This document shows positions 28,527 to 38,950 of a stretch of 41,770 nt of DNA, piece after piece. The position numbers and the translations under genes were made by a program. The notes below the pieces were generated by a model. The model was not told the DNA's origin, searched no databases, and saw only the letters and a list, made by a program, of their open reading frames with translations. Source of the DNA: an uncultured Bacteroidota bacterium (lineage in GTDB: Bacteria; Bacteroidota; Bacteroidia; UBA4408); NCBI GenBank assembly GCA_903840505.1, contig CAIMGI010000210.1, positions 1 to 41,770 on the forward strand. Reading direction: 5' to 3'. Position 1 is the stretch's first letter. Each line of letters begins with the position of its first letter.

Positions 28527-31364
28527 ATGGACAATAACATATATTCGGAATCGGAAGAGATTGAGGTTATAGGCGCTCGCGTTCATAACCTAAAAAATGT
28601 GAATGTTATAATTCCACGTAATAAACTGGTGGTAATTACCGGTTTAAGTGGAAGTGGCAAGTCCTCTTTAGCATTCGACACCATTTTTGCAGAAGGACAA
28701 CGCAGGTACATTGAAAGTTTTTCGGTTTATGCCCGGCAATTTTTAGGAAACTTAGAAAGACCCGATGTAGATAAAATATCCGGCTTAAGTCCTGTGATAT
28801 CCATTGAACAAAAAACAACGAATAAAAATCCGCGTTCCACTGTAGGCACCATTACTGAGATATATGATTTTCTGCGCTTGTTATATGCCCGCACTGGCGA
28901 AGCTTTTTCATACGTAACGGGTGAAAAAATGGTACGCTATTCCGATGATCAAATTATTCAATTGATACTCGAAAAATTTGACAAGCGAAAAGTGCTAATA
29001 CTGGCCCCCTTGGTAAAAGGACGAAAAGGACATTACAGAGAGCTTTTTGAAAGCATCATTAAACAAGGATTTATTAGGGTTCGCATTGATGGGAAAGTGG
29101 AAGAGATGAAAGCGCGTATGCAGGTTGACAGGTATAAAACACATAACATTGAGGCTGTTGTTGACAGAATCGAAGTAAAAGAAGAAGATGTTCAGCGTGT
29201 ACGCGAATCACTCAAAACTGCTATGAAAATTGGCAAGGGTTCTATTATGATACTCGATCACGAATCAAACGAAACGGTTCATTATAGTCGTTATTTAATG
29301 TGTGCCACATCCGGCATATCATATGACGATCCTGCTCCAAATCTATTTTCATTTAACTCTCCTTTCGGTGCTTGTCATACCTGTAATGGTTTAGGATATG
29401 TTTCGGAAATTGATTTAAAAAAAATAATTCCTGACCCCAAAAAAAGTATTAAAAAAGGAGGATTGGCACCTTTGGGAGAATATAAAAGCAATTGGATATT
29501 CCGACAAATTGAAGCCATTGGAGAAAAGTATAACTTCGACCTAAACACAGCACTCGAAGACCTTTCGGAAGATGCAATCAATACTATATTATATGGTTCC
29601 GATGAAATGCTTAAAGTTAAATCGGATGCAGTAAACTCCAACTCAAGTTATGCAATGGATTTTGAAGGGGTAATCAGTTTTATTATTCGTCAACAAGAAG
29701 AATTGGGAAGCAAATCAATAGACAGATGGGTTGAGGGATTTATGAATAAAAATACTTGCAAAAGCTGTGGCGGAAGTAGATTGAAAAAAGAATCGTTGCA
29801 TTTTAAAATTGACGGCAAAAATATTTACGAATTGTCAACAATGGGAATTGACGAATTGCGCGATTGGTTTATAAACATTGAAGAACGGTTAAGTGAACGT
29901 CAAAATAAAATTGCCAAAGAAGTATTAAAAGAAATTAGAACACGTATCCAATTTTTGTTGGATGTTGGTTTGGATTACTTGATATTGAATCGTGGTTCGC
30001 AATCCCTTTCAGGTGGAGAAGCACAACGTATAAGGCTTGCTACACAAATAGGATCACAATTGGTGGGGGTACTTTATATATTGGATGAACCCAGTATAGG
30101 ATTACATCAACGCGACAATGGTCGCTTAATAAAATCATTGCAGCAATTGCGTGATATTGGTAATTCTGTTATTGTGGTGGAACACGACAAGGAAATGATT
30201 GAAAGTGCTGACTATGTAATTGATGTTGGTCCGGGTGCTGGAATACACGGAGGAAAAATAGTAGCGGCAGGAACTCCCTCAGAAATACTAAAACAAAATA
30301 CCACAACTGCCAATTACTTAAATGGCAAACAAAAAATTGAAGTCCCTAAAAAAAGGAGAAAAGGAACAGGAGAAAAATTGATACTCAAAGGTGCTACAGG
30401 AAACAATTTAAAGAATGTTGATTTAGAAATCCCCTTGGGTAAAATGGTTTGTATTACAGGTGTTTCAGGAAGCGGAAAATCGAGTCTTGTAAACGGCACC
30501 CTATACCCCATACTCAACCATTATTTTTACCGTTCAGTTAAAAAACCATTGGCGTATAAGTCAATCGAAGGACTTAAATACATTGATAAAGTAATTGAAA
30601 TTAATCAATCGCCTATTGGCAGAACACCGCGTTCAAATCCTGCAACGTATACCAATGTTTTTTCGGATATACGAAACTTGTTTGCCGAAATACCGGAAGC
30701 AAAAATAAGGGGATATAAACCCGGCAGATTTTCGTTCAATGTAAAAGGTGGAAGGTGTGAAACCTGTGGTGGAGCCGGAGTAAAAACGATTGAAATGAAC
30801 TTTTTACCCGATGTGTATGTTGAATGTGAAACCTGCAATGGTAAACGATACAACCGAGAAACATTGGAAGTTCGTTACCGTGGCAAATCCATTAGCGATG
30901 TATTGAATATGACAGTAGAAGATGCTGTTCTCTTTTTTGATAACATTCCTTTTATTCTTCAAAAAATAAAAACAATACAAGAGGTTGGTCTTGGTTATAT
31001 TACACTCGGACAGCAATCAACAACCTTATCGGGTGGTGAAGCGCAACGTATAAAATTAGCAACCGAACTTTCAAAAAAAGATACAGGAAACACTTTTTAC
31101 ATTTTAGATGAACCCTCCACAGGATTGCATTTTGAAGACATTCGTGTACTGTTACAGGTATTGGATAAATTAGTAGATCGAGGAAATTCCGTATTGATTA
31201 TTGAACACAATATGGATATTATTAAAGTAGCCGATCACATCATTGACATAGGACTTGAAGGCGGTGCTAAGGGTGGAAATATTATTTGTGAAGGCACACC
31301 AGAAGAAGTTGCAAAAAACAAAACAAGCTACACTTCACACTATTTAAAAGCAGAGTTGGTTTAG
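28527..31364 (+). CDS. uvrA: Excinuclease ABC subunit UvrA
   Basis: VITGLSGSGKSSLAFDTIFAEGQRRYIESFSVYARQFL, zinc-finger CHTCNGLG / CKSCGG / CETCGGAG / CETCNG, LSGGEAQRIRLATQIGS; start chosen downstream of TAATTTTG (ORF track begins at 28479). Confidence 0.97.
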   Translation: MDNNIYSESEEIEVIGARVHNLKNVNVIIPRNKLVVITGLSGSGKSSLAFDTIFAEGQRRYIESFSVYARQFLGNLERPDVDKISGLSPVISIEQKTTNKNPRSTVGTITEIYDFLRLLYARTGEAFSYVTGEKMVRYSDDQIIQLILEKFDKRKVLILAPLVKGRKGHYRELFESIIKQGFIRVRIDGKVEEMKARMQVDRYKTHNIEAVVDRIEVKEEDVQRVRESLKTAMKIGKGSIMILDHESNETVHYSRYLMCATSGISYDDPAPNLFSFNSPFGACHTCNGLGYVSEIDLKKIIPDPKKSIKKGGLAPLGEYKSNWIFRQIEAIGEKYNFDLNTALEDLSEDAINTILYGSDEMLKVKSDAVNSNSSYAMDFEGVISFIIRQQEELGSKSIDRWVEGFMNKNTCKSCGGSRLKKESLHFKIDGKNIYELSTMGIDELRDWFINIEERLSERQNKIAKEVLKEIRTRIQFLLDVGLDYLILNRGSQSLSGGEAQRIRLATQIGSQLVGVLYILDEPSIGLHQRDNGRLIKSLQQLRDIGNSVIVVEHDKEMIESADYVIDVGPGAGIHGGKIVAAGTPSEILKQNTTTANYLNGKQKIEVPKKRRKGTGEKLILKGATGNNLKNVDLEIPLGKMVCITGVSGSGKSSLVNGTLYPILNHYFYRSVKKPLAYKSIEGLKYIDKVIEINQSPIGRTPRSNPATYTNVFSDIRNLFAEIPEAKIRGYKPGRFSFNVKGGRCETCGGAGVKTIEMNFLPDVYVECETCNGKRYNRETLEVRYRGKSISDVLNMTVEDAVLFFDNIPFILQKIKTIQEVGLGYITLGQQSTTLSGGEAQRIKLATELSKKDTGNTFYILDEPSTGLHFEDIRVLLQVLDKLVDRGNSVLIIEHNMDIIKVADHIIDIGLEGGAKGGNIICEGTPEEVAKNKTSYTSHYLKAELV

Positions 31365-31385
31365 TGTATTCGATAAATTCATTTC

Positions 31386-31736
31386 TTAATTTTCCTCCTC
31401 TGTATCCAAATGCATCTTGTGCAAAAATCGATGGAAGATTGGAGAGAAAAACACTGCGAAAATAGTCAGGAAAGCAATTCCACTATACAAAGCATAAAAG
31501 GAAGCAAATATTTTTCCGGCATCATTATCAATTACATTTACAGGTCCCATACCAGTTAATATCATCGATGCATTTAATAAGGCATCCACCCAATTAAGAG
31601 AACAATAATGATGATAACCTAGTATTCCAATTCCAAGTGAAAAAGCAATAAGTGCTGCTGCAAACAAAAAACTCAAGAGCATTTTTTGCCTAAAATGAGA
31701 TGGGCTTGGAAGTGGTTTTGTTTTAACCGGTTTCAT
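31386..31736 (-). CDS. Two-TM ion-channel-fold protein (Ion_trans_2-like) with non-canonical filter TGMGPV
   Basis: TM1 MLLSFLFAAALIAFSLGIGILGYHHY; pore-helix-like WVDALLNASMILTGMGPV; TM2 AGKIFASFYALYSGIAFLTIFAVFFSPIFHRFLHKMHLD; start set at MKPVKTK because the called TTG (31757) is part of TATATTTG. Confidence 0.65.
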   Translation of the reverse strand: MKPVKTKPLPSPSHFRQKMLLSFLFAAALIAFSLGIGILGYHHYCSLNWVDALLNASMILTGMGPVNVIDNDAGKIFASFYALYSGIAFLTIFAVFFSPIFHRFLHKMHLDTEEEN

Positions 31737-31754
31737 TGAATGAAAATATTTACA

Positions 31755-31786
31755 CAAATATAGTTATTGAAATTGCCACAGAACAA
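31755..31786 (-). promoter_or_regulatory. Bacteroidota promoter TTG-N21-TATATTTG upstream of the two-TM channel-like gene
   Basis: Minus strand TTG (31786-31784), 21-nt spacer, TATATTTG (31762-31755). Confidence 0.6.
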
Positions 31787-31795
31787 AATCATTTT

Positions 31796-33547
31796 TTAAA
31801 CCTTGTCAAATTGTAATTCATACAATTTTTTATAGACACCATTTTTTCCTAAGAGTTCACTGTGATTTCCACTTTCGATTATCATCCCATTTTCAATTAC
31901 TAAAATTGTATCAGCTTTTTGTATGGTTGTTAGACGGTGAGCCACAACAATGGAAGTGCACTGTTTAGTCAAGGTATCGGTTGCCTTTTGTATGAGTAAT
32001 TCCGATTCAGTATCAATCGATGATGTTGCTTCATCCAACATAAAAATCCTTGGCTTATAAACAAAAGCGCGTATAAAAGATATGAGTTGTCGCTGGCCAA
32101 CCGACAACATTGCACCACGTTCCATTACATTGTAATTAAAGCCATTGGGGAGTTTATCAATAAATGAATTTGCTCCAATATTTTTTGTTGCCTGCTTCAC
32201 TTCTTCTTCACTTATATGCTTATTATTCAAAGTAATGTTATTCATAATTGAATCCGAAAACAGAAACACATCCTGCAATACCAATCCAATGCTCCTTCTC
32301 AATGAGCCCAATTCATAGTCACGAATATTAATTCCATCAATGAGTATTTCTCCTTTATCGTATTCATAAAAACGGTTTATGAGGCTAACAATTGTAGATT
32401 TTCCTGATCCCGTTGCACCAACCAATGCCAAGGTTTTCGATGGATTAACTTTGAATGAAATATCTTTCAACACCCACTCATCCTTTTTGTAGGCAAACCA
32501 AACATTTTTGAATTCAATTTCTCCATTAATTTTTTCAGCAGATAACTTTCCTTCATTTACAATGCTATTGTCTGTATCAATTATTGCAAATACTCTTTCG
32601 GAACTTACCATACCCATTTGTAAAGTATTAAATCTGTCGGCAAGCTGCCTGATTGGACGAAACAAAAGATTGATATACATAATAAAGGCAACAATTTTCC
32701 CCACCGTAAAAGTGTGGTGCAGTATTTCTTTGGAACCCCACCACACTAATAAACCAATTGAAATAGCTGAAAGAATTTCAACTACAGGAAAAAATACCGA
32801 ATAATGCCAAATAGATCGAATGTTAGCTACTTTATGTTTCTCGTTTATTTGTTGAAATTGGCTGTACTCTTCCTTCTCTCTGCTAAACAATTGTACAATG
32901 CTCATTCCTGTAATATGCTCTTGTACAAATGCATTTAACCTTGCTACTTGTGTTCTTACATCTTGAAAAGATGATTTTATCGCATTTTTAAAAATATAGG
33001 TGGCAATAAGCAAAACAGGTATTGTACTTAAACTTACTAAACTTAAACGCCAATCGTTGGAGAACATCACAACTGTTATAACAAGCAACTTCAAAATATC
33101 TCCCAATATTTCTAAAAATCCTTGCGAAAAAACATCTGCTATGGTTTGAATATCGGATATGGTTCGTGTTATGAGCGTACCAATGGCATTGTTATCAAAA
33201 TATTTTAAACGAAAATGCACAATGTGTTTATACAATTGCGTGCGCATATCCATAATTACATTCTGACCAAGGGTGTTCGTTAACATAACATTCACATATT
33301 GAATAATGGATTCAACAAACAACAAACCTGTCATCAACAATACCATCTTAAGTAAGCTGATACTATCGGGTATAATCACAAAATTATCAATTGTATATTG
33401 CACTAACCAGGGCCGCAAGGGAGACAAAAAAGCCAAAAAGACTGTTAAGGAAAGGGTAGTGAAAAATACTTTTCTGTATGGCTTTACGTATGAAAGAATA
33501 CGTAATAGTATTCTAAAATCAAAGGATTTACCTGTTATCTGACTCAC
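31796..33547 (-). CDS. ABC exporter, fused permease/ATPase (MsbA-like)
   Basis: Walker A LVGATGSGKSTIVSLINRFYEYDKGEILIDG; SVGQRQLISFIRAF signature; Walker B RIFMLDEATSSIDTESE; GTG start overlaps truA stop (GTGA). Confidence 0.95.
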   Translation of the reverse strand: MSQITGKSFDFRILLRILSYVKPYRKVFFTTLSLTVFLAFLSPLRPWLVQYTIDNFVIIPDSISLLKMVLLMTGLLFVESIIQYVNVMLTNTLGQNVIMDMRTQLYKHIVHFRLKYFDNNAIGTLITRTISDIQTIADVFSQGFLEILGDILKLLVITVVMFSNDWRLSLVSLSTIPVLLIATYIFKNAIKSSFQDVRTQVARLNAFVQEHITGMSIVQLFSREKEEYSQFQQINEKHKVANIRSIWHYSVFFPVVEILSAISIGLLVWWGSKEILHHTFTVGKIVAFIMYINLLFRPIRQLADRFNTLQMGMVSSERVFAIIDTDNSIVNEGKLSAEKINGEIEFKNVWFAYKKDEWVLKDISFKVNPSKTLALVGATGSGKSTIVSLINRFYEYDKGEILIDGINIRDYELGSLRRSIGLVLQDVFLFSDSIMNNITLNNKHISEEEVKQATKNIGANSFIDKLPNGFNYNVMERGAMLSVGQRQLISFIRAFVYKPRIFMLDEATSSIDTESELLIQKATDTLTKQCTSIVVAHRLTTIQKADTILVIENGMIIESGNHSELLGKNGVYKKLYELQFDKV

Positions 33548-34299
33548 GTTAAAAACAGTGTTCTTGGATATTCAATTTTTTCTAAAAACAAACCCTCTGC
33601 GGGAGCTGATTGACCCGCTTTTGTGCGATCTTTCGCCTCGATAATTTTGCAAAATTGGTCGATGGTAATTTTTGCAGTTCCCACTTCAATCAAGGTTCCA
33701 ACAATAGCCCTCACCATATTGCGCAAAAAACGATCGGCACAAATAGTAAAAATTAATTTGTCATCCAACAGAGTCCATTCGACTTCATATATTTTACAAT
33801 TATTCGTCTTTGTTTGCGTATTGCTTTTGCTAAATGCACTAAAGTCGGTATATTTAAATAATTGCTGTGCTGCTGCATTCATTGCTTTTAAGTCTAAATC
33901 CTGCGTAAAATACCAAGCAGTGTCTTGCAAAAAGGGATTCTTTACTTTACTAATATAATATTTATAGGTGCGTTTCGCTGCGTCAAAACGTGCGTGCGCA
34001 TTTTCAGTAACCGGAATAATATCTAAAACAGCAATGTCTTTCGGTAGTATTTTATTCATTCGATATAAAAACCCTTCTTTGCTTTCAAAAGAAATTTCAG
34101 TATCAAAATGTGCATAATAATCCCTTGCGTGTACTCCTGTATCCGTTCTGCCACATCCAACAGTATCAATAGGTTTCTGAAGCAACACACTCAATACTTC
34201 ATTTAATTTTTGCTGTACGGTTACAGCATTCTCTTGCACTTGCCAACCACAATAATGTGTTCCTTTGTATGAAAGTTTTATAAAATAACGAGTCGCCAA
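33544..34299 (-). CDS. truA: tRNA pseudouridine(38-40) synthase TruA
   Basis: FIKLSYKGTHYCGWQVQENAVTVQQKLNEVL; VGCGRTDTGVHARDYYAHFD; FLRNMVRAIVGTLIEVG. Confidence 0.96.
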   Translation of the reverse strand: MATRYFIKLSYKGTHYCGWQVQENAVTVQQKLNEVLSVLLQKPIDTVGCGRTDTGVHARDYYAHFDTEISFESKEGFLYRMNKILPKDIAVLDIIPVTENAHARFDAAKRTYKYYISKVKNPFLQDTAWYFTQDLDLKAMNAAAQQLFKYTDFSAFSKSNTQTKTNNCKIYEVEWTLLDDKLIFTICADRFLRNMVRAIVGTLIEVGTAKITIDQFCKIIEAKDRTKAGQSAPAEGLFLEKIEYPRTLFLT

Positions 34300-34312
34300 T
34301 TTTTATTGTTCT

Positions 34313-35032
34313 TTAATAAAAACCAACCTGAACACCTACAATTAAATTTGCTGTTTCGGGATATGTATAGGATGCCAAAAACATTTCCGATAATCGATAG
34401 GTAGCGTAAATAGCCACTCTGTTATTTGCAATGCGGGTAGTAATACCGTAATTCAATTTATTTACATAATTAGGATTTTTATTTACCATTTTCACCTTAG
34501 TCGATCCAAAAGCATTGGTTGCAGGAAGCTTGTCTTTCACGATAAGTGCATTTGCAAAACCGTATTCCCCGAATGCACCAATATCCATAAATTTACCAAC
34601 CTTATTTCCCCTTTTACCAAAATTGATTCTGTTATATAATTCTACTCTAAAATTACGCATCAACAATTTTTCCGATTTATAATTTACCGATGTAGGAAAC
34701 GATTTTGTAGGACTTTGTTTTATGGAATATCCTGTGGTATTATAGCTAATGTCATAACCAATTGCATAATGGTTATTAATTTTTGTCTTATGTCGGAAAC
34801 CAAACACAAATTGAGTTGAACTTCCAATAATCGTTTCTAAGGCGCCAAAATGTTGCGTATCAAAAATAAAACCGTAGCCAATATAATAGTGATCAAAGTT
34901 TCTATAATTTGGTCCTTTTTTAGGAATAACCGTATCCAATGTAACTTCTTGTTTAAAAAGAACATTTTGCGATGAACACATCGTATTCAAAAACGAGAAC
35001 GCAATTATTAAAAATAAAACAAGTTTTTTCAT
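34313..35032 (-). CDS. Hypothetical outer-membrane beta-barrel protein
   Basis: Signal peptide; alternating aromatic/polar strands; terminal YTYPETANLIVGVQVGFY ending in an aromatic residue. Confidence 0.6.
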   Translation of the reverse strand: MKKLVLFLIIAFSFLNTMCSSQNVLFKQEVTLDTVIPKKGPNYRNFDHYYIGYGFIFDTQHFGALETIIGSSTQFVFGFRHKTKINNHYAIGYDISYNTTGYSIKQSPTKSFPTSVNYKSEKLLMRNFRVELYNRINFGKRGNKVGKFMDIGAFGEYGFANALIVKDKLPATNAFGSTKVKMVNKNPNYVNKLNYGITTRIANNRVAIYATYRLSEMFLASYTYPETANLIVGVQVGFY

Positions 35033-35034
35033 TG

Positions 35035-36639
35035 TTAAAAAGTAAATGAGTTTGTGTAATTTTTATAATGCACCATTATTTTCTGTCCCTTTTTATAATC
35101 ATAGTTAGAGAACTTGAGCACATCTTGATTTTCAACCGAAATAATATAATAACTGGTTATCACTCCCTTGTCATTTTCTATATGGTAATACAATCGGTTT
35201 GATTTGGTATCAATTGTGTCTTTTCCAAAAAATGCATCTTGTATTTTCACTGTTAGGTAATTGTTCTCATTCACAAAATCAAAAGTGGCAGTGCTTTGTG
35301 TTTTGTTTTTTTCTGTGAAATAACTGGCTTGAGGAACACCGTATCCGTGAGCATAATCAAAATAAGGATATAGGTCGGCCGACTTTTCAATTTCGAGATA
35401 CAATTCCATATTTTTTAAATTGCGATTAGTCTGTAAAGCACAAGCAGCAAAACCTGCAACCAAAGGGCTGGAAAATGAAGTTCCTTGTGTTTTTTCGAGT
35501 CCGTTTTTTCCAGCGGCAATTACGTGACCAAACGCACATACATTGGGTTTTAAACGGTTGTCGGCTGTTGGGCCATATGAACTAAAATCTGTATGAAAAT
35601 CACTTGCCATATCAATCCCACCAACGGTGAGTACACTGTCGGCATCAGCAGGAGTCCCAATCGTTTTCCAAGCACTGGAACCTTCATTACCTGCTGCATT
35701 AACAACCAGAATCCCTTTTCTTGCAGCCAGGTTTGCTGCTCGGGAAACCAAACTTTTTTTACCGTTCATATCCGTTGTAAAATACCTGTCTCCGGTATAT
35801 CCTAACGAACTGTTAATTATTTGCACACCATTTTTATCCGACCATTCTACTGCTGCCAACCAATTCTCTTCTTCTGAAAATGGTTCTCTTTTACCCATCT
35901 CAGTTCGTGCCAAGAGAAATTCTGCACCGGTTGCAAGACCGATGTTTACATCCCCTGCTTTTCCTGCAATACAAGAAAGCACACAACTTCCGTGTTCAGC
36001 ATATCCGTATACAAAATCCTTTTTGCGAACAAAATCATAGGTCTTTATTATTTTGTTTGCCTTTCGAATGTGTTCAAAAGCAGGGTTTGTATCTACGTTT
36101 GGAAAACCTGCATCAAAAATAGCAATGCGAATTCCACTCCCATCAATGTTCGCTTTCTTAAACTCATCTGCTTGCAGCCTTGTAGTTTGTCCTACAAGCA
36201 ATTTCTTTTGATCATCACTTAACTTTTCATTGAATGATGTTTCATTATAAGATGCTAAATGCATAGACTGAAACGGCAGGGCTTCTATACTTCTTACAAA
36301 ATAGAATTGTTGAATTTTTTGTATTTGGTTTTCGTTTGCATACACACACATTCCATTAAACCAACGAGTGCTATTACTTACAGAGTCTACATTTGCGCTA
36401 ACTGTATTATAATAGAATTCATTTATTGGAAAATCGGTGCTATCCACCAAAGAAACATTATTTATAATTCGTCTTTCAATTGCTTTCGCATCAAAATAAG
36501 TATATGGATTAAAAACAGTATTTGCTTTATTTGTAAAAAATACCCAGTATTTTTGCTGAGCTTGCGCTGAAAAACATTGAATAATTAAGACAAATAAAAA
36601 AACTGTTCGGCAGGTTTGTTTGTTAGGCAATAAGTTCAT
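35035..36639 (-). CDS. S8 family subtilisin-like serine peptidase
   Basis: Catalytic Asp RIAIFDAGFPNVDTN, His YAEHGSCVLSCIAG, Ser TQGTSFSSPLVAGFAA; signal peptide. Confidence 0.94.
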   Translation of the reverse strand: MNLLPNKQTCRTVFLFVLIIQCFSAQAQQKYWVFFTNKANTVFNPYTYFDAKAIERRIINNVSLVDSTDFPINEFYYNTVSANVDSVSNSTRWFNGMCVYANENQIQKIQQFYFVRSIEALPFQSMHLASYNETSFNEKLSDDQKKLLVGQTTRLQADEFKKANIDGSGIRIAIFDAGFPNVDTNPAFEHIRKANKIIKTYDFVRKKDFVYGYAEHGSCVLSCIAGKAGDVNIGLATGAEFLLARTEMGKREPFSEEENWLAAVEWSDKNGVQIINSSLGYTGDRYFTTDMNGKKSLVSRAANLAARKGILVVNAAGNEGSSAWKTIGTPADADSVLTVGGIDMASDFHTDFSSYGPTADNRLKPNVCAFGHVIAAGKNGLEKTQGTSFSSPLVAGFAACALQTNRNLKNMELYLEIEKSADLYPYFDYAHGYGVPQASYFTEKNKTQSTATFDFVNENNYLTVKIQDAFFGKDTIDTKSNRLYYHIENDKGVITSYYIISVENQDVLKFSNYDYKKGQKIMVHYKNYTNSFTF

Positions 36640-36689
36640 ACATTCGAAATATGCATAAAGGTAAATATTAAATAATAGCCAACAAAAAT

Positions 36690-37706
36690 ATGATCGTTGA
36701 TTTAAGAAGTGATACAGTTACACGCCCAACAAAAGAAATGTTAGAGGCAATGTTTGCAGCCAAAGTAGGCGATGATGTTTTTGGTGAAGACGAAACAGTA
36801 TCTATGCTTGAACAAAAGGCTGCTGCACTTTTTGGCAAAGAAGCGGGACTTTTTTGTCCTTCCGGAACTATGACCAATCAGATTGCTATTAAAGTAAATA
36901 CACAGCCCGGAGATGAAGTTATTTGTGATAAGCTTTCACACATTTACATTTACGAAGGTGGGGGAATTGCATCCAATGCATTGGCTTCTGTGGCTTTAAT
37001 AGAAGGTAATAGAGGACGATTTACTTCGCAACAAGTACTTGAAAATATTAGAAAAGATGATGTACATTTTCCGCGAACATCTTTGGTGTCTATTGAGAAT
37101 ACTGTAAATCGAGGAGGGGGAGCTTGTTGGGATATGAATGAAATAAAAAAAATAGCTGCAGTGTGCGCTCAACATTCATTACAATTCCATTTAGATGGAG
37201 CACGCATATTTAATGCGCTAATTGCAAACAAGGAAACAGCAAAAAATATGGGAGCGCAATTCAATAGCATTTCAGTTTGCTTATCAAAAGGACTTGGAGC
37301 TCCGGTAGGTTCGGTACTATTGGGAACAAAAGACTTTATTAAAAAAGCAAGAAGGGTTCGGAAAGTTTTTGGTGGAGGAATGCGACAAGCAGGTTACCTC
37401 GCTGCTGCGGGAATTTATGCATTGGATAACAATATTAACCGAATTAATGAAGACCATAGTCGGGCTAAACAACTGGGAGAAGCAGTAAGTAAATTGTCGT
37501 CCATTGAAAAATTGCATCCTGTTGAAACAAACATAGTCTTGTTTACTATGCCTACTGCTAATGATGCTCAACAAATCATCGGAAAACTTACTGCGAATGA
37601 TATAAAAGCCATTGCTGTTGGTAAAAGTGATGTGCGTTTTGTAACACATCTTGATTTTACTGATGAGATGCTCGAAAAGGTTATAAACACTATCAAGAAA
37701 ATATAA
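36690..37706 (+). CDS. ltaE: Low-specificity L-threonine aldolase (PLP-dependent)
   Basis: [82 protein letters not shown]. Confidence 0.95.
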   Translation: MIVDLRSDTVTRPTKEMLEAMFAAKVGDDVFGEDETVSMLEQKAAALFGKEAGLFCPSGTMTNQIAIKVNTQPGDEVICDKLSHIYIYEGGGIASNALASVALIEGNRGRFTSQQVLENIRKDDVHFPRTSLVSIENTVNRGGGACWDMNEIKKIAAVCAQHSLQFHLDGARIFNALIANKETAKNMGAQFNSISVCLSKGLGAPVGSVLLGTKDFIKKARRVRKVFGGGMRQAGYLAAAGIYALDNNINRINEDHSRAKQLGEAVSKLSSIEKLHPVETNIVLFTMPTANDAQQIIGKLTANDIKAIAVGKSDVRFVTHLDFTDEMLEKVINTIKKI

Positions 37707-37707
37707 A

Positions 37708-38940
37708 TTAGCTTATTGAAAAACCAATTTTCTTTAAATGCTCCCAATAATTGGGATATGATTTTTCAACAACAGAAGGATTATTTATTTTCAGATTTTC
37801 AATAATCAATGCTAAAGGCGCAAATGCCATTGCCATACGATGATCATCGTATGTTTCAATAACAATATTACTAGCATTTATTCTTTGAGAAGAAATAATT
37901 TCAATACTGCCATTATTAAGAATAATTACTTCCACACCCATCTTTCCCAATTCATTTTTCAATGCTTCAACTCTGTTTGTTTCTTTGATAAGCAGCGTTT
38001 CTAAACCTGAAAATTTTGATGGGATTTTTAATGCTGCTATAATTACTGCCACTGTCTGAGCCAAATCCGGACAATCACTAAAATCATATTCAAATGTATT
38101 CGGTAATTGTTTTGATACTTTTGAAATATGAACTGTGTTTTCATTATATGTTGTTTCAACTCCAAATGTTTCGAACAATTTTGAAAGCACTCCATCACCT
38201 TGCAAACTATTCCTTTTTAAACCTATGAGCTCAATATCAGCTTCCTCTGAAAGTGCTGCCATTGCATACCAATACGATGCTGCTGACCAATCACTTTCCA
38301 CAACATATTTTTTTGCTGTGTATAACTGAGGCTTTATTTGCAAAATATTTCCGTCTCTTTTCACTTCCGCACCAAAATGCGCCATCACCTGAATAGTCAT
38401 TTCTATGTAGGGCTCGGATGTAATTTTACCTGTCAGCTCAATTTCCAAACCATTGCTTAATGTAGGTGCAATCAATAATAACGCTGTAATATACTGACTG
38501 CTCACACTTCCGTCCATTGAAATTTTCCCTCCTTGCAATTTTTTACCAATAATTTTTATGGGTGGGAAACCCAATTTTTCAATGTATTCAATGTTTGCAT
38601 CAATTTGCTTTAAAGCATTTACCAAAATCTCAATCGGTCGCTGTTTCATTCTTTCACTGCCTGTAAGAATAACATTGTAATCACGACTCGCAAAAAAAGC
38701 CGTTAAAAATCGCATAGCGGTTCCAGCCAATTTTACATCAAAGTTTGACCCACCACTTTTAAACTCAGTTAAAATATGCTTTAACACTTGTGTATCTGCC
38801 GCTGCACTTAAGTTCTCAATAGAGCTGTATTCAGTACAAAGTTGTTGGATGATTAAGGCGCGATTACTTTCACTTTTTGAACCGGGTAGCTGAACACTAC
38901 CTTTCAATTTTTTGTTTGCTATGTTCAGCGTATATAACAA
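37708..38940 (-). CDS. aroA: 3-phosphoshikimate 1-carboxyvinyltransferase (EPSP synthase)
   Basis: GSVQLPGSKSESNRALI; LAGTAMRFLTAFFA; GSVSSQYITALLL; DCPDLAQTVAVIIAAL; YDDHRMAMAFAPLAL. Confidence 0.95.
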   Translation of the reverse strand: MLYTLNIANKKLKGSVQLPGSKSESNRALIIQQLCTEYSSIENLSAAADTQVLKHILTEFKSGGSNFDVKLAGTAMRFLTAFFASRDYNVILTGSERMKQRPIEILVNALKQIDANIEYIEKLGFPPIKIIGKKLQGGKISMDGSVSSQYITALLLIAPTLSNGLEIELTGKITSEPYIEMTIQVMAHFGAEVKRDGNILQIKPQLYTAKKYVVESDWSAASYWYAMAALSEEADIELIGLKRNSLQGDGVLSKLFETFGVETTYNENTVHISKVSKQLPNTFEYDFSDCPDLAQTVAVIIAALKIPSKFSGLETLLIKETNRVEALKNELGKMGVEVIILNNGSIEIISSQRINASNIVIETYDDHRMAMAFAPLALIIENLKINNPSVVEKSYPNYWEHLKKIGFSIS

Positions 38941-38950
38941 TTGATGATTT

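Noticed and set aside
35593-36570. Plus-strand ORFs of 70-137 aa opposite the subtilase
   Set aside because: Antisense to a gene with intact catalytic D/H/S motifs; no domain signal
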